Shown here: positions 26,924 through 35,218 of the stretch, one piece after another
Layout of the letters: each line of letters opens with the position of its first letter
How positions within the stretch are numbered: the first letter of the stretch is position 1
Assembly (NCBI GenBank): GCA_020849615.1
Contig: JADLFW010000005.1
Coordinates: 62,001-126,000 of the forward strand
Length of the DNA: 64,000 bases
Source of the DNA: Phycisphaerales bacterium
Lineage (GTDB): Bacteria; Planctomycetota; Phycisphaerae; Phycisphaerales; UBA1924
Direction of reading: 5' to 3'
Position numbers and translations under genes: made by a program
The notes under the pieces: model-generated
Databases searched by the model: none
Told to the model about the DNA's origin: nothing
What the model saw: only the letters and a program-made list of their open reading frames with translations

Positions 26924-26952
26924 GAATGCCGGTTGCCCAATGCCCAATGCCG
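26924..26952. repeat. Inverted heptamers facing the long array
   Basis: GAATGCCGGTTGCCCAATGC followed by CCAATGCCG is the reverse complement of units in the 26741 array, 52 bp away, so the transcript could fold back on itself. An AT-rich stretch (26953-27000) follows and may hold the promoter of the next gene. Confidence 0.7.
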
Positions 26953-27000
26953 CTTCCGTTTTCGTTATTGTTTCTGAAATGATATTGAAAACACGATTCG

Positions 27001-28257
27001 ATGCTGGTAATTTTCGTATCTGTGACCGGTGCTGCGCCCCCGATTCCGGGTTCTTTTCAGTCCGACACCGTCGATGCCGTGCGGCTGGTGCGCGATGTCT
27101 TTGCCCGGATCATCGAGCGCAAGTGCCCTGGCCCCAAGGCCGTGACCAACGTCAGCAAGGCCTTCGGGGTGCACCGCAAGCTGGCGTGGCAGGTCATCAA
27201 GGTCGCGTACGAGGATGACCCGTTCGTGGCGGCGCTGCATATCCCGACGGGCAAGAGCATCGAGGTGTGGCTCGAGGCGGCCCGGCTGGCGGAAGTGCCG
27301 GATGACCTGATCGACAGCGCCCGCCGGGCTTCGGCGCGGTTCGAGGCGCTGGCGGCCTCGCACGCGGCGAGCCGGGATGAGCTGGAGATGCTCCTGGAAT
27401 CATGCGCCCCGGGGCAGGACTCCGATGCGGCGGAGCGGTGGCGGGAGCGGAGCTTCGCGGGCAACAGTTTCGTGTGGGGGGCGCGGTGCAAGGTGCTGCT
27501 GGCGCTGATGGTGCAGGCCCCATCGGAGGACAGGCCCGGCTATTTCCACACGGCGCTGGTGCGCGGGCTGATCGGGTTCCGGCAGACCAGGCCCGGCGTG
27601 CGGTGGCTGGTGAACCAGTCGGTGGTGGCGGATGACCGGGCCCGGACGGATGCGCCGCTGACGCGGGTGCCGCTGGACCCCGAAGGGGCGCGGGCGCACA
27701 ACGGGGCGCCGGTGTTGCCGAAGTTCTGCTCTTCGCCGGTGCCGGAGCTGGCCCGGCGGTTCGATGCGGGCGGGCTGGTGCACGATGAGTTTGTGTCCGG
27801 GCCCGTCGGGCTGGTCGGGGAGCGGACGCTGATGACGGGCGAGGTGCTGCGGAACCTGGCGCCGACGCACGCGACCGAGCACGACAGGATCGCGCATTTC
27901 GGCTCGGCGGTGCGGACGCCGGCGGAGCTGCTGCACTTTGATCTCTTCGTGCACGCCGGGCTGTTCGGCGAGGTGGAGCGGCAGCTGCGGGTGTTCAGCG
28001 ACCTGGCCTCGCCGGTGGCGTTCGATGAGGCCGATGCCCTGCCGGTGCCGGAGAAGATCGCGCACCTGGGCCGGGGCGTGTCGCTGGCGCACTCGCCCGA
28101 CATCCCGGGGTACGCCGACCTGGCATCGTGGGTGTTTGACCGGATGGGGCTGAGGCCCGGCGATTACGACCTGTTCCGCGTGCGGATGCGGTACCCGCCG
28201 ATGCCCGTGTCGGTGATGGTGAGGCATGAGTTGCGGGAGGAAGTGACGCAGCGATGA
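27001..28257 (+). CDS. Uncharacterised protein with HTH-like N-terminal region
   Basis: 418 residues, function not recognised. Residues about 24-75 (AVRLVRDVFARIIERKCPGPK, then VSKAFGVHRKLAWQVIKVAY) look like a helix-turn-helix: a putative turn at AFGVHRK. The rest is soluble and mixed alpha/beta, with conserved-looking GNSFVWGARCKVLLALM, GFRQTRPGVRWLVNQS and a C-terminal RVRMRYPPMPVSVMVRHEL. No catalytic motif, signal peptide or membrane helix stands out. ATG 27001 and GTG 27022 are both possible starts; neither has a good ribosome site. The gene is preceded by an AT-rich patch and the heptamer array, and is followed by a REP element 20 bp after its stop. Confidence 0.75.
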   Translation: MLVIFVSVTGAAPPIPGSFQSDTVDAVRLVRDVFARIIERKCPGPKAVTNVSKAFGVHRKLAWQVIKVAYEDDPFVAALHIPTGKSIEVWLEAARLAEVPDDLIDSARRASARFEALAASHAASRDELEMLLESCAPGQDSDAAERWRERSFAGNSFVWGARCKVLLALMVQAPSEDRPGYFHTALVRGLIGFRQTRPGVRWLVNQSVVADDRARTDAPLTRVPLDPEGARAHNGAPVLPKFCSSPVPELARRFDAGGLVHDEFVSGPVGLVGERTLMTGEVLRNLAPTHATEHDRIAHFGSAVRTPAELLHFDLFVHAGLFGEVERQLRVFSDLASPVAFDEADALPVPEKIAHLGRGVSLAHSPDIPGYADLASWVFDRMGLRPGDYDLFRVRMRYPPMPVSVMVRHELREEVTQR

Positions 28258-28276
28258 AGAGACCAGGAGACAAGCA

Positions 28277-28296
28277 GCCCGAGCGTGAGCGAGGGC
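28277..28296. repeat. REP element (single copy)
   Basis: GCCCGAGCGTGAGCGAGGGC, an imperfect palindrome. Together with flanking ACAAGCA and TT it is identical over 29 bp to the sequence at 62754. Its GAGCGTGAGCGAG core recurs in the inverted repeats around the RAYT at 34621 and 35240. Confidence 0.8.
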
Positions 28297-28433
28297 TTTC
28301 GGGGAAGTGACGGAGTCAGATTGTGAACCTCGAGCGTTCGAGGTGTTGCGGTGTGGGGGGAATGGGGCGCGGCGACCCGGCGGCGTTCGACGGGTGAGGC
28401 GGGCCTCTGGAATCAAGATTGGGAGGACAAGAC

Positions 28434-29117
28434 ATGACGATGGTGAAGATGGTGGCGGCGCTCGCGGCCGCGGGGCTCGCGGCCACAGCGCAGGCCGATG
28501 TGAGCAACTACGATGACCTCACGGAAGGTTCGCAGGGCACGGCGATGACCTACAAGGGCATCAGCTACCGCGATGTGAACAACGTCGGGGGCGTATTCCC
28601 CGATGGCAGCACGTTCACGGCGGGCGACCTGGGCAACCTGCTCATCGTCGAGGATGCGACGTGGTTCTACCTGGATTTCCCGGCCTGGGGCAGCTCGCCC
28701 AACACGCTGACCTTCGGCACCTCGTACGTGCCGGGCCCGAACCTGACGGTCGGCCCGCTGGCCACGGCGTGGATGGACCTGCCCTCGCTGTCAAGCGCGG
28801 CGAGCGTGGACATGGCGTTCTACGAGAACGGCCCGTGGGGCGGGATCATGTTCCACCTGGATGCGGTCAAGGACGGCGCGGTGGTGGCGAGCGACACGCT
28901 GACGATCAGCGACCTGGGCGGGCGCGACAACATCACGACCGACAGCCTGAGCGTCTCGGGCGCTGAGTTCGACTCGCTGCACATCTACGCGACGTTCGGC
29001 GCTGAGTACTCCGCGCCGCGGCTCATGATCGACAACCTCGACATCACGCCCGTCCCCGCGCCGGCGACCGCCGGGCTGCTGGGCCTGGCCGGGCTGGGCC
29101 TGCGCCGGCGCCGCTAA
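28434..29117 (+). CDS. PEP-CTERM sorting domain protein
   Basis: 227 residues. ATG 28434 follows GGGAGGA by 6 bp, and MVKMVAALAAAGLAATAQAD is the signal peptide. The C-terminus VPAPATAGLLGLAGLGLRRRR is a near-consensus PEP-CTERM tail, the target of exosortase-type processing. The mature part begins NYDDLTEGSQGTAMTYKGISYRDV and contains a beta-sandwich-like pattern often found in DUF4465-like or lectin-like exported proteins (a WFYLDFPAWG core and an SGAEFDSLHIYATF strand), but no family can be named with confidence. Followed by a strong terminator. Confidence 0.87.
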   Translation: MTMVKMVAALAAAGLAATAQADVSNYDDLTEGSQGTAMTYKGISYRDVNNVGGVFPDGSTFTAGDLGNLLIVEDATWFYLDFPAWGSSPNTLTFGTSYVPGPNLTVGPLATAWMDLPSLSSAASVDMAFYENGPWGGIMFHLDAVKDGAVVASDTLTISDLGGRDNITTDSLSVSGAEFDSLHIYATFGAEYSAPRLMIDNLDITPVPAPATAGLLGLAGLGLRRRR

Positions 29118-29153
29118 GGACTCCCCCCTCCGACGGATGCTGATGTATCCGGA

Positions 29154-29185
29154 AGGGACAGCGCGTGGTGCGCTGTCCCTTTTTT
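29154..29185 (+). terminator. Strong intrinsic terminator
   Basis: AGGGACAGCGC and GCGCTGTCCCT form a perfect 11-bp stem around GTGGT, followed by TTTTT, 37 bp after the stop of the PEP-CTERM gene. Confidence 0.9.
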
Positions 29186-29196
29186 CGTGGAAGATT

Positions 29197-29520
29197 GAAC
29201 GCAGAGGCCGCAGAGGACGCAGAGAAGAGAAGAAGAACGCGGAGGAGAGAGAGGAAGCGGAGGACGCGGAGAGGAATGCGGAGAGGCGGTTACGGGCACG
29301 ATGGGGCGGGGCCATCCGCCGCATTGGCGTTGTGCGTTGGGTGCCGTGGGGATGCGCTTCGCATCCCCACGAGGAAGGTTCTATGTCGGCGTGGCGGAGC
29401 CGGGCCGGGACGGCCCGTCTCCACCACGGCACCCGGCTCACCTCTCGGCGTCCCTCTGGTCCCCTCTGATTCCTCAGAGTTCGTTTTCTCTTCTCTGCGT
29501 CCTCTGCGGCCTCTGTGTTC
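29197..29520. repeat. Gene-free 324-bp segment: 35-bp inverted arms enclosing a 150-bp repeat
   Basis: Arms GAACGCAGAGGCCGCAGAGG... (29197-29231) and inverse ...CCTCTGCGGCCTCTGTGTTC (29486-29520) match at 34 of 35 positions. Inside lies a copy of the 150-bp repeat (29287-29437) also found at 40205, with the perfect hairpin GTGGGGATGCG/CGCATCCCCAC at 29346-29370 and outer arms GTGCCGTGG/CCACGGCAC (29341 and 29424). No credible gene is inside. Confidence 0.8.
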
Positions 29521-29529
29521 GATTTCCTC

Positions 29530-30201
29530 CTACTGGCCCGGCAGGCCGCGGGCGATCTCCTCGACTGATTTCACCTTCCAGCCATCCGCATCCTGCCGCC
29601 AGTTGAAGCGGACCCAGCCCAGGTAGGGAAGGCCGGAGTCTTCGGCGGTGACGCGGACATGGAACTGCGTCCGGGCCGTGCCGGGCCCATCCATCGAGGC
29701 CTGCTCATCGAGCACGGCCCACTCGCGGATGCGGTAGGCCTCGGAGAGGTTCGGCCCGACCCAGTCGAGGATGCGGACGCCGCTCTCGGCTTCGGGGAAG
29801 TAGGCGATGGCCTCGGGCTCAAGGATCTGCCGCATCCGGGGCTCATCGCCCCGCAGGACCGCGCCGATAAGGGTGTAGGTCTGACGGCGGAGCTGCTCGC
29901 GCGGGGTGACCACGCTCCGCGCTGTGAACCACAGGCCCGCCGCGGCCGCGACCAGCGTCGCTGCGATCGCCGCGCCTTGGGTCAGCCGCCCGCGCTGGTT
30001 GAGCACGATGAACATCACGACCGCGGCCAGGACCAGCACGATCACGCCGGGCCAGGGGTTCTCAAAGAGGTAGCGGGTAAACACCGGCGGCGACGGGAGC
30101 GGGGACACCTTCCCCCTGCTATTGGGGGTCTGGGCGAGGGTGAAGAGGAGGTCGAGCCCAGCGCCCGAGGACACCTGAGGAGTGATGAGCGGCCCGGTCA
30201 T
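29530..30201 (-). CDS. Membrane protein with NTF2-like outer domain, unknown function
   Basis: 223 residues. Two membrane helices (about 50-68, VIVLVLAAVVMFIVL, and 76-92, AAIAATLVAAAAGLWF) are followed by a soluble C-terminal domain whose pattern, ending GLPYLGWVRFNWRQDADGWKVKSVEEI, is like NTF2/SnoaL-like or DUF4440-type domains. The first 45 residues are low-complexity and the true start may be downstream (for example at a later Met or Val). It is divergent from the Maf-like gene. No specific role can be given. Confidence 0.65.
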   Translation of the reverse strand: MTGPLITPQVSSGAGLDLLFTLAQTPNSRGKVSPLPSPPVFTRYLFENPWPGVIVLVLAAVVMFIVLNQRGRLTQGAAIAATLVAAAAGLWFTARSVVTPREQLRRQTYTLIGAVLRGDEPRMRQILEPEAIAYFPEAESGVRILDWVGPNLSEAYRIREWAVLDEQASMDGPGTARTQFHVRVTAEDSGLPYLGWVRFNWRQDADGWKVKSVEEIARGLPGQ

Positions 30202-30350
30202 CTTTTCAGCGGCCCTTTCGTGAACGCCGATCCGTACGCGGGGCCTTGGCCCGGGCGGCTATCTACCGCGCGGGCCCGGCCCGGAGGTTGTACGCGAAAG
30301 ACGGGCGGCGGATCGGTGTTGGAGGGGATGGGGCGGGGGTAGCGAACTAC

Positions 30351-33300
30351 ATGGATGTGAAGAACCCCATCCTGGAGGCCAACCTGAGGGCGCTGCTGCT
30401 GGGGTCCGGCCCGGCGGTGGCGGGGGCGGTACTGCGGGCCCGGCCGCGGATGGATATCGAGTTTGTCACGGCCGATGATGGGGCGGTGTCGGCGGTGCTG
30501 GGGGGGCGTCAGCTCGCGAGCCGGCGCCGGCCCGTCGAGGAGGCGGAGCGCCTGGCGGCGACGGTGCCGGTGGAGACGACGGGCGGGGTTGCGGTGCTTG
30601 GGTTCGGGCTGGGGCACCATCTGCGGGCGCTGGCGGAGCGAATGAAGACCGCGGGGGTGGTGCTGGCGTTCGAGCCGGATGTGGACCTGCTGCGCGCGGT
30701 GCTGGAGCGGGTGGATCACTCGGCGTGGCTGGCCCGGGGGAACGTGCGGCTTGTGCTGGAGGCGGAGGACCAGGGGGCGATCGCGGCGGCGGTGGGCGGG
30801 TTCGAGGGTGTGCTGTCGATGGGGACGCGGCTGCTGGAGCACCCGCCGAGCAAGGCGCGGCTGGGAGAGGCGGCGGCGACGTTCAGCGCGAGCTTCACGG
30901 CGGTGATGAAGGCGGTGCGGACCAACGTCGTGACGACGCTGGTGCAGATGGAGGCGACGATCCGCAACATCCTGATGAACCTCGATTACTACGCGACGCG
31001 GGAGGGGATCGAGGAACTGCGGGGCTCGCAGCGCGGGCGGGCGGCGGTGGTGGTATCGGCCGGGCCCAGCCTGAGGCGGAACATCGAGCTGCTGGCCCGG
31101 CCCGGCGTGCGCGAGCGGGTGGTGATCATCGCGGCGCAGACGGTGCTGAAGCCGCTGTTGGCGAAGGGGATCCGCCCGCACTTTGTGACAGCGCTTGATT
31201 ACCACGAAATCAGCCGGCGGTTCTATGAAGGGTTGACGGCGGCGGATGTGGAGGGTGTGACGCTGGTGGTTGAGCCCAAGGCCAACCCGGCGATCCTGGA
31301 TGCGTTCCCTGGGCGGATCCGGTGCGTGGCGGAGCCGGTGCTGGACATGCTGCTGGGTGAAGGGCTGGCCCGGCCGATGGGCGAGCTGAAGCCCGGGGCG
31401 ACGGTGGCGCACCTGGCGTACTACCTGGCGAGGCAGCTGGGGTGTGATCCGGTGATGCTGATCGGGCAGGACCTGGGGTTCACGGATGGGCAGTATTACT
31501 CGGCAGGGGCGGCGATCCACCAGGTATGGTCGGGGGAGCTCAACGAGTTCCGCACGCTGGAGATGTTCGAGTGGGAGCGGATCGTGCGGTCGCGGCACCT
31601 GTTGCGGAAGACGAACGACACGCTGGGCCGGCCCGTCTACACCGATGAGCAGATGGCGACGTACCTCGTGCAGTTCGAGCGTGATTTCGCCTCCGATGCG
31701 CGGGCCGGGCTGACGGTGATCGACGCGACCGAGGGGGGCGTCGCCAAGGCGCACACGACGGTGATGACGCTGGCGGAGGCGCTAGAGAAGCACGGGGGCG
31801 CTGCGCCCGCGGCCGCCCGCGCTGATGCGACGGACGCGAAACCCCGGTCATCCATCAAGTCGAAGGTGACCGAGCGTGTCCGGGAGGTGCGGGGCGATGT
31901 GTGGCGCATCGGCGAGTTATCGCGGCGCTCGGCCCGGCTGCTGGAGAAGATGCTCGCCGCGCACGGCGACCGGGCCGGGGTGAACCGGCTGATCGGAGAG
32001 GTGCACGGGCTGCGCGATGAGGCGGTGAGCCTGAAGACCGCGTACTGGCTGGTGCACCATCTGAACCAGACGGGCACGCTGCGGCGATTCCGGGCGGACC
32101 GCGCGATCGGCCTGGAGGATTCGCTCTCGCCGGTCGAGCAGCAGCGGCGGCAGATTTCGCGCGACATCGAGAACGTCCGCTGGCTCGCGGACTCGGCCGA
32201 CCAGATGGCCCGGCTGCTGGATGACACCATCGCCGCGATGGAGGGCGGGCCGAAGTCGTTCCGCGACCCGGCGCCGATGGAAGCGGCCGGCCCATCTGTT
32301 GAGGTCCGTAGCGTGGAGCGGCGGCTCGCGGCGGTGATGATCGTGGACCCCGACTTCGGCGGGCTGGGATTGCCGCGGGATTTGGCGGTGCCCGTGCACG
32401 GCCGCCTCAATGCGCTGCAGTTGACGCTGGCCCGGCTGGCGAGGTGTGGCCGCATTGACCGCGTGATCCTGGCGACCGACCGGGCGGAGCGTGTGCGCGA
32501 GCTGGTGGGCCCGGCGGTGGGCGGGCCGGGAGTGGAGATTCACGAGACGGACCTGGGCCCGTGGCGCGAGCGGTCGCGGGCGGTGGGTGCCTCGCGGCTG
32601 TACGGGCCCGGCTGCTGGCGCGGGGCGATCGGCAACCTGACGGTGTACGACGAGGTGATGGATGCGGCGGTGCTGTCGGCGGTCATGGGGAGCGCCGGGC
32701 TTGAGTCGGCGGTGGTCATCGGCCCGGACTGGGCGCTGGTGGACCCCGGGCTGATTGATGCGGTCATCGAGCGGCACGTGGAGCGGCCCGCGCAACACCG
32801 GCTGGTGTTCACGCAGGCGGCGCCCGGGCTGGCGGGTGTGGTGATCGCGCGGTCGCTGGCGGAGGAACTGGCATCGGCAAGGCCCGGCGCGGGGATGCTG
32901 GCGTCGGTCGGCGGGCTGACGGGGTACATCCCGATCGCGCCGCAGGCGGACCCGATCGCCAAGCCGACGTGCGTGATGGTGCCGGCTGCCGTGCGTGATG
33001 TCGGCGCGAGGCTGATCGCCGACAGCCGGGCCCGGGTCACACAGATCAGCTCGCTGCTGCGGGCGCTGGGCCCGGCCGCGCGGGAGGCATCGGCGGAGGC
33101 GATCGCGCGGGCCTTCATGACGCTGCCGGAGGCCGGGCCATCGCACCGGCACGCGATGGTGGAGTTGACCACGCAGCGCGCGGGGGGCAGCGCGGCGGCG
33201 ACGTGGCACGAGGCGCCGGCCCGGGCCGAGGATCTGGCGGTCGAGCACTTCGATCGCGGGCTGAAGCGGCTGCGGGGTGACTTTGAGGACGCGGTGCTGA

Positions 33301-33854
33301 CGCTGGGCGGGCGGGGCGATCCGCTGCTGCACGGCGACTGGGCCCGCGCTGTGCGGGCCGCGCGTGAGGCGGGGTTCGCGGCCGTGCATGTTCGCACGGA
33401 GCTGCCGCGCGGGCCCGGCGATGCAGAGGCGTTGCTGGAATGCGGCGCGGACGTGATCAGTGTGGATCTCTATGCCGGGCAGCCGGCGACGTACCTCGGG
33501 ATCACCGGACGGGATGGGCTTGATGCGGCCGCGGCGGGTGTGCGGGCGTTGCTGGCCGGGCGGCGCGGGCCCGGCGACCCGTGGATCGTGCCGCGGATCA
33601 CGCGCTGCGATGCGGTATACGAGGAGATCGAGGCGTTCTACAACGGTTGGCTGATGGAGGCCGGTACGTGCATCATCGACCCGCTTCCGCGGACGATGCC
33701 GGGGCAGCGCATTGAACCGCTGCCGTGGCCCGTTGGGGCGCAGCGGCGGCGCGAATCGGAGACAGTGGTCATGCGCGCCGATGGCGCGATCGAGGGCGCG
33801 GGCCCGGCGGGAGAGGTTGAACTCAAGTCGGGATGGCCCGTGCGGGCGGCGTGA
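30351..33854 (+). CDS. Maf/DUF115-type glycosyltransferase fused to spiro-SPASM-like region lacking Fe-S cysteines
   Basis: 1167 residues. Residues about 30-480 follow the Maf (motility accessory factor, 6-hydroxymethylpterin-pyrophosphokinase-like DUF115) family: VAVLGFGLGHHLRAL, then AAVVVSAGPSLRRNIELL (about 230), FVTALDYHE and MLIGQDLGFTDGQYYS. Maf proteins transfer nonulosonic acids to flagellin. A helical linker (about 500-640) leads to a nucleotidyltransferase-like region (about 660-780, VDPDFGG to LARCGRIDRVILATDR). Residues about 935-1110 look like a radical SAM core: VELTT, then VLTLGGRGDPLLHGDW, ADVISVDLYAGQPATYLGITG. Where CxxxCxxC should be (about 941-951) the chain reads QRAGGSAAATW, so no [4Fe-4S] cluster is expected. 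The start at 30351 is a choice; the frame is open back to 30246. Adjacent neuABC supports a flagellin-glycosylation role. Confidence 0.78.
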   Translation: MDVKNPILEANLRALLLGSGPAVAGAVLRARPRMDIEFVTADDGAVSAVLGGRQLASRRRPVEEAERLAATVPVETTGGVAVLGFGLGHHLRALAERMKTAGVVLAFEPDVDLLRAVLERVDHSAWLARGNVRLVLEAEDQGAIAAAVGGFEGVLSMGTRLLEHPPSKARLGEAAATFSASFTAVMKAVRTNVVTTLVQMEATIRNILMNLDYYATREGIEELRGSQRGRAAVVVSAGPSLRRNIELLARPGVRERVVIIAAQTVLKPLLAKGIRPHFVTALDYHEISRRFYEGLTAADVEGVTLVVEPKANPAILDAFPGRIRCVAEPVLDMLLGEGLARPMGELKPGATVAHLAYYLARQLGCDPVMLIGQDLGFTDGQYYSAGAAIHQVWSGELNEFRTLEMFEWERIVRSRHLLRKTNDTLGRPVYTDEQMATYLVQFERDFASDARAGLTVIDATEGGVAKAHTTVMTLAEALEKHGGAAPAAARADATDAKPRSSIKSKVTERVREVRGDVWRIGELSRRSARLLEKMLAAHGDRAGVNRLIGEVHGLRDEAVSLKTAYWLVHHLNQTGTLRRFRADRAIGLEDSLSPVEQQRRQISRDIENVRWLADSADQMARLLDDTIAAMEGGPKSFRDPAPMEAAGPSVEVRSVERRLAAVMIVDPDFGGLGLPRDLAVPVHGRLNALQLTLARLARCGRIDRVILATDRAERVRELVGPAVGGPGVEIHETDLGPWRERSRAVGASRLYGPGCWRGAIGNLTVYDEVMDAAVLSAVMGSAGLESAVVIGPDWALVDPGLIDAVIERHVERPAQHRLVFTQAAPGLAGVVIARSLAEELASARPGAGMLASVGGLTGYIPIAPQADPIAKPTCVMVPAAVRDVGARLIADSRARVTQISSLLRALGPAAREASAEAIARAFMTLPEAGPSHRHAMVELTTQRAGGSAAATWHEAPARAEDLAVEHFDRGLKRLRGDFEDAVLTLGGRGDPLLHGDWARAVRAAREAGFAAVHVRTELPRGPGDAEALLECGADVISVDLYAGQPATYLGITGRDGLDAAAAGVRALLAGRRGPGDPWIVPRITRCDAVYEEIEAFYNGWLMEAGTCIIDPLPRTMPGQRIEPLPWPVGAQRRRESETVVMRADGAIEGAGPAGEVELKSGWPVRAA

Positions 33855-33856
33855 GC

Positions 33857-35218
33857 ATGAGTGATCGGCGGGCCATCGCGGTGGTGCTGGCGCGGGGCGG
33901 GAGCAAGGGCCTGCCGCGGAAGAATGCGATGATGATCGCGGGCCGCCCGTGCGTCGCCTGGACGCTTGAGGCGGCGAAGAGTTCGGCGCACATCGCCCGG
34001 GTGGTGCTGTCAACCGATGATGCGGAGCTGATGGCGATCGGCCGGGCCTTTGAGGTCGAGGTGGTGCCGCGCCCGAACGAACTGGCGAGCGACACGGCGA
34101 CGGTGGATGCCGCGGTCCGGAGCGCGGTCGAGGCGCTGGAGCGGGGCGCCCCCTGGCCCGCGCGGATGCCGATCGTGATCCTGTACGGGAATGTGCCGGT
34201 GCGGCCCGCCGGGCTGATCGACCGCGCGGTGGCACTGCTGATCGAGAGCGGGTGCGACAGCGTGCAGAGCTACCAGCCCGTGGGGAAGCACCACCCGTGG
34301 TGGACGGCGCGCGTGAGCTCGGAGGGACATGTTTCGCCCTGGGAAGGAGAGGTTCTGAATCACGGGGTGTTCCGGAGGCAGGATCTGCCGCCTGCGTTCA
34401 TCCCGGATGGGGGGGTGATCGCGGTGACGCGGGAGGCGCTGTTCCGGGAGGTGGCGGGAGTTCAGCCGGGCCCGCACGCGTTCTTCGGGAAGGACCGCCG
34501 CGGCGTCGTGAACCCCGAGGGCAGCGTCGTGGATATTGACAGCCGGATCGACATGCTGGTGGCGGAGGCGGTGCTCTCTGAGGCGAACCGCGAGGAGGAG
34601 CGAGGGGGATGGTGGTCCGAGCCGAACCGTGAGCGTGAGCGAGCGGGCCAAGATCCCGCGATCCCGGTCCGCGACCGTGAGGGAGCGGCCTTGGATGTCT
34701 CCGCCAAGAAGTTCCCGCTCGCGTACCTCATTACGTTCCGCACCTATGGCACCTGGCTGCACAGCGATGCCCGCACTTCGGTTGATCGGCATCACAACAC
34801 GCCGGGGCAACCGCCGATTGAGCCCGACGAACTGCTCGAGATCGAGTCGGCCCGGCGGATGAAGGCACCGCCCGTCGAACTTCCCTCGCCGGCTCGCCAG
34901 GTCGTTTCCCGCACGGTCGAAGAAGTTTGCCGACACCGGGGGTGGACGCTCCTGGCGCAGAATGTCCGCACGAATCATGTCCATCTCGTCGTGAGCGCCG
35001 AGTGCGAACCCGAGCGGATCATGAACGATCTGAAATCATGGGCCAGCCGACGCTTGTCCGAGGCGGGCCTGGCGCCGGGCCCGGTGGTGTGGTCCCGGCA
35101 CGGCAGCACGCGGTACATCTGGGACCGGGACGATGCCGACGATGCGTGCGATTACGTTCGGGATCAGCAGGATCTGCCATGGACGCCCGGGACTCATCGG
35201 CCCGGGACCGCTCCCTGA
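33857..35218 (+). CDS. neuA: CMP-nonulosonate cytidylyltransferase (NeuA) in frame with a RAYT transposase
   Basis: 453 residues in one frame. Residues 1-245 are a complete NeuA: VVLARGGSKGLPRKN (CTP loop), VVLSTDDAEL, LYGNVPVRP and the closing VDIDSRIDMLVAEAVL. NeuA activates sialic-type sugars to their CMP form. After a linker translated from REP DNA, residues about 278-453 are a Y1/HUH REP-associated tyrosine transposase: AYLITFRTYGTWLHSD, NVRTNHVHLVVSA (His-x-His metal motif), then WSRHGSTRYIWD. The RAYT could also start by itself at TTG 34691 in the same frame. It overlaps the previous stop only if GTG 33851 is used; ATG 33857 leaves 2 bp. Either a true fusion is made or the RAYT merely inserted without a stop. 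Confidence 0.85.
   Translation: MSDRRAIAVVLARGGSKGLPRKNAMMIAGRPCVAWTLEAAKSSAHIARVVLSTDDAELMAIGRAFEVEVVPRPNELASDTATVDAAVRSAVEALERGAPWPARMPIVILYGNVPVRPAGLIDRAVALLIESGCDSVQSYQPVGKHHPWWTARVSSEGHVSPWEGEVLNHGVFRRQDLPPAFIPDGGVIAVTREALFREVAGVQPGPHAFFGKDRRGVVNPEGSVVDIDSRIDMLVAEAVLSEANREEERGGWWSEPNRERERAGQDPAIPVRDREGAALDVSAKKFPLAYLITFRTYGTWLHSDARTSVDRHHNTPGQPPIEPDELLEIESARRMKAPPVELPSPARQVVSRTVEEVCRHRGWTLLAQNVRTNHVHLVVSAECEPERIMNDLKSWASRRLSEAGLAPGPVVWSRHGSTRYIWDRDDADDACDYVRDQQDLPWTPGTHRPGTAP

Noticed and set aside
26632-26977. ORFs encoding Met-Pro-Asn-Ala-Glu-Cys strings
   Set aside because: Only translations of the heptamer array in several frames.
30198-34235. Long minus-strand ORFs (30198-31754, 31917-34235) across the Maf and neuA genes
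   Set aside because: His/Arg/Pro-rich shadows of the sense genes without any recognisable domain.
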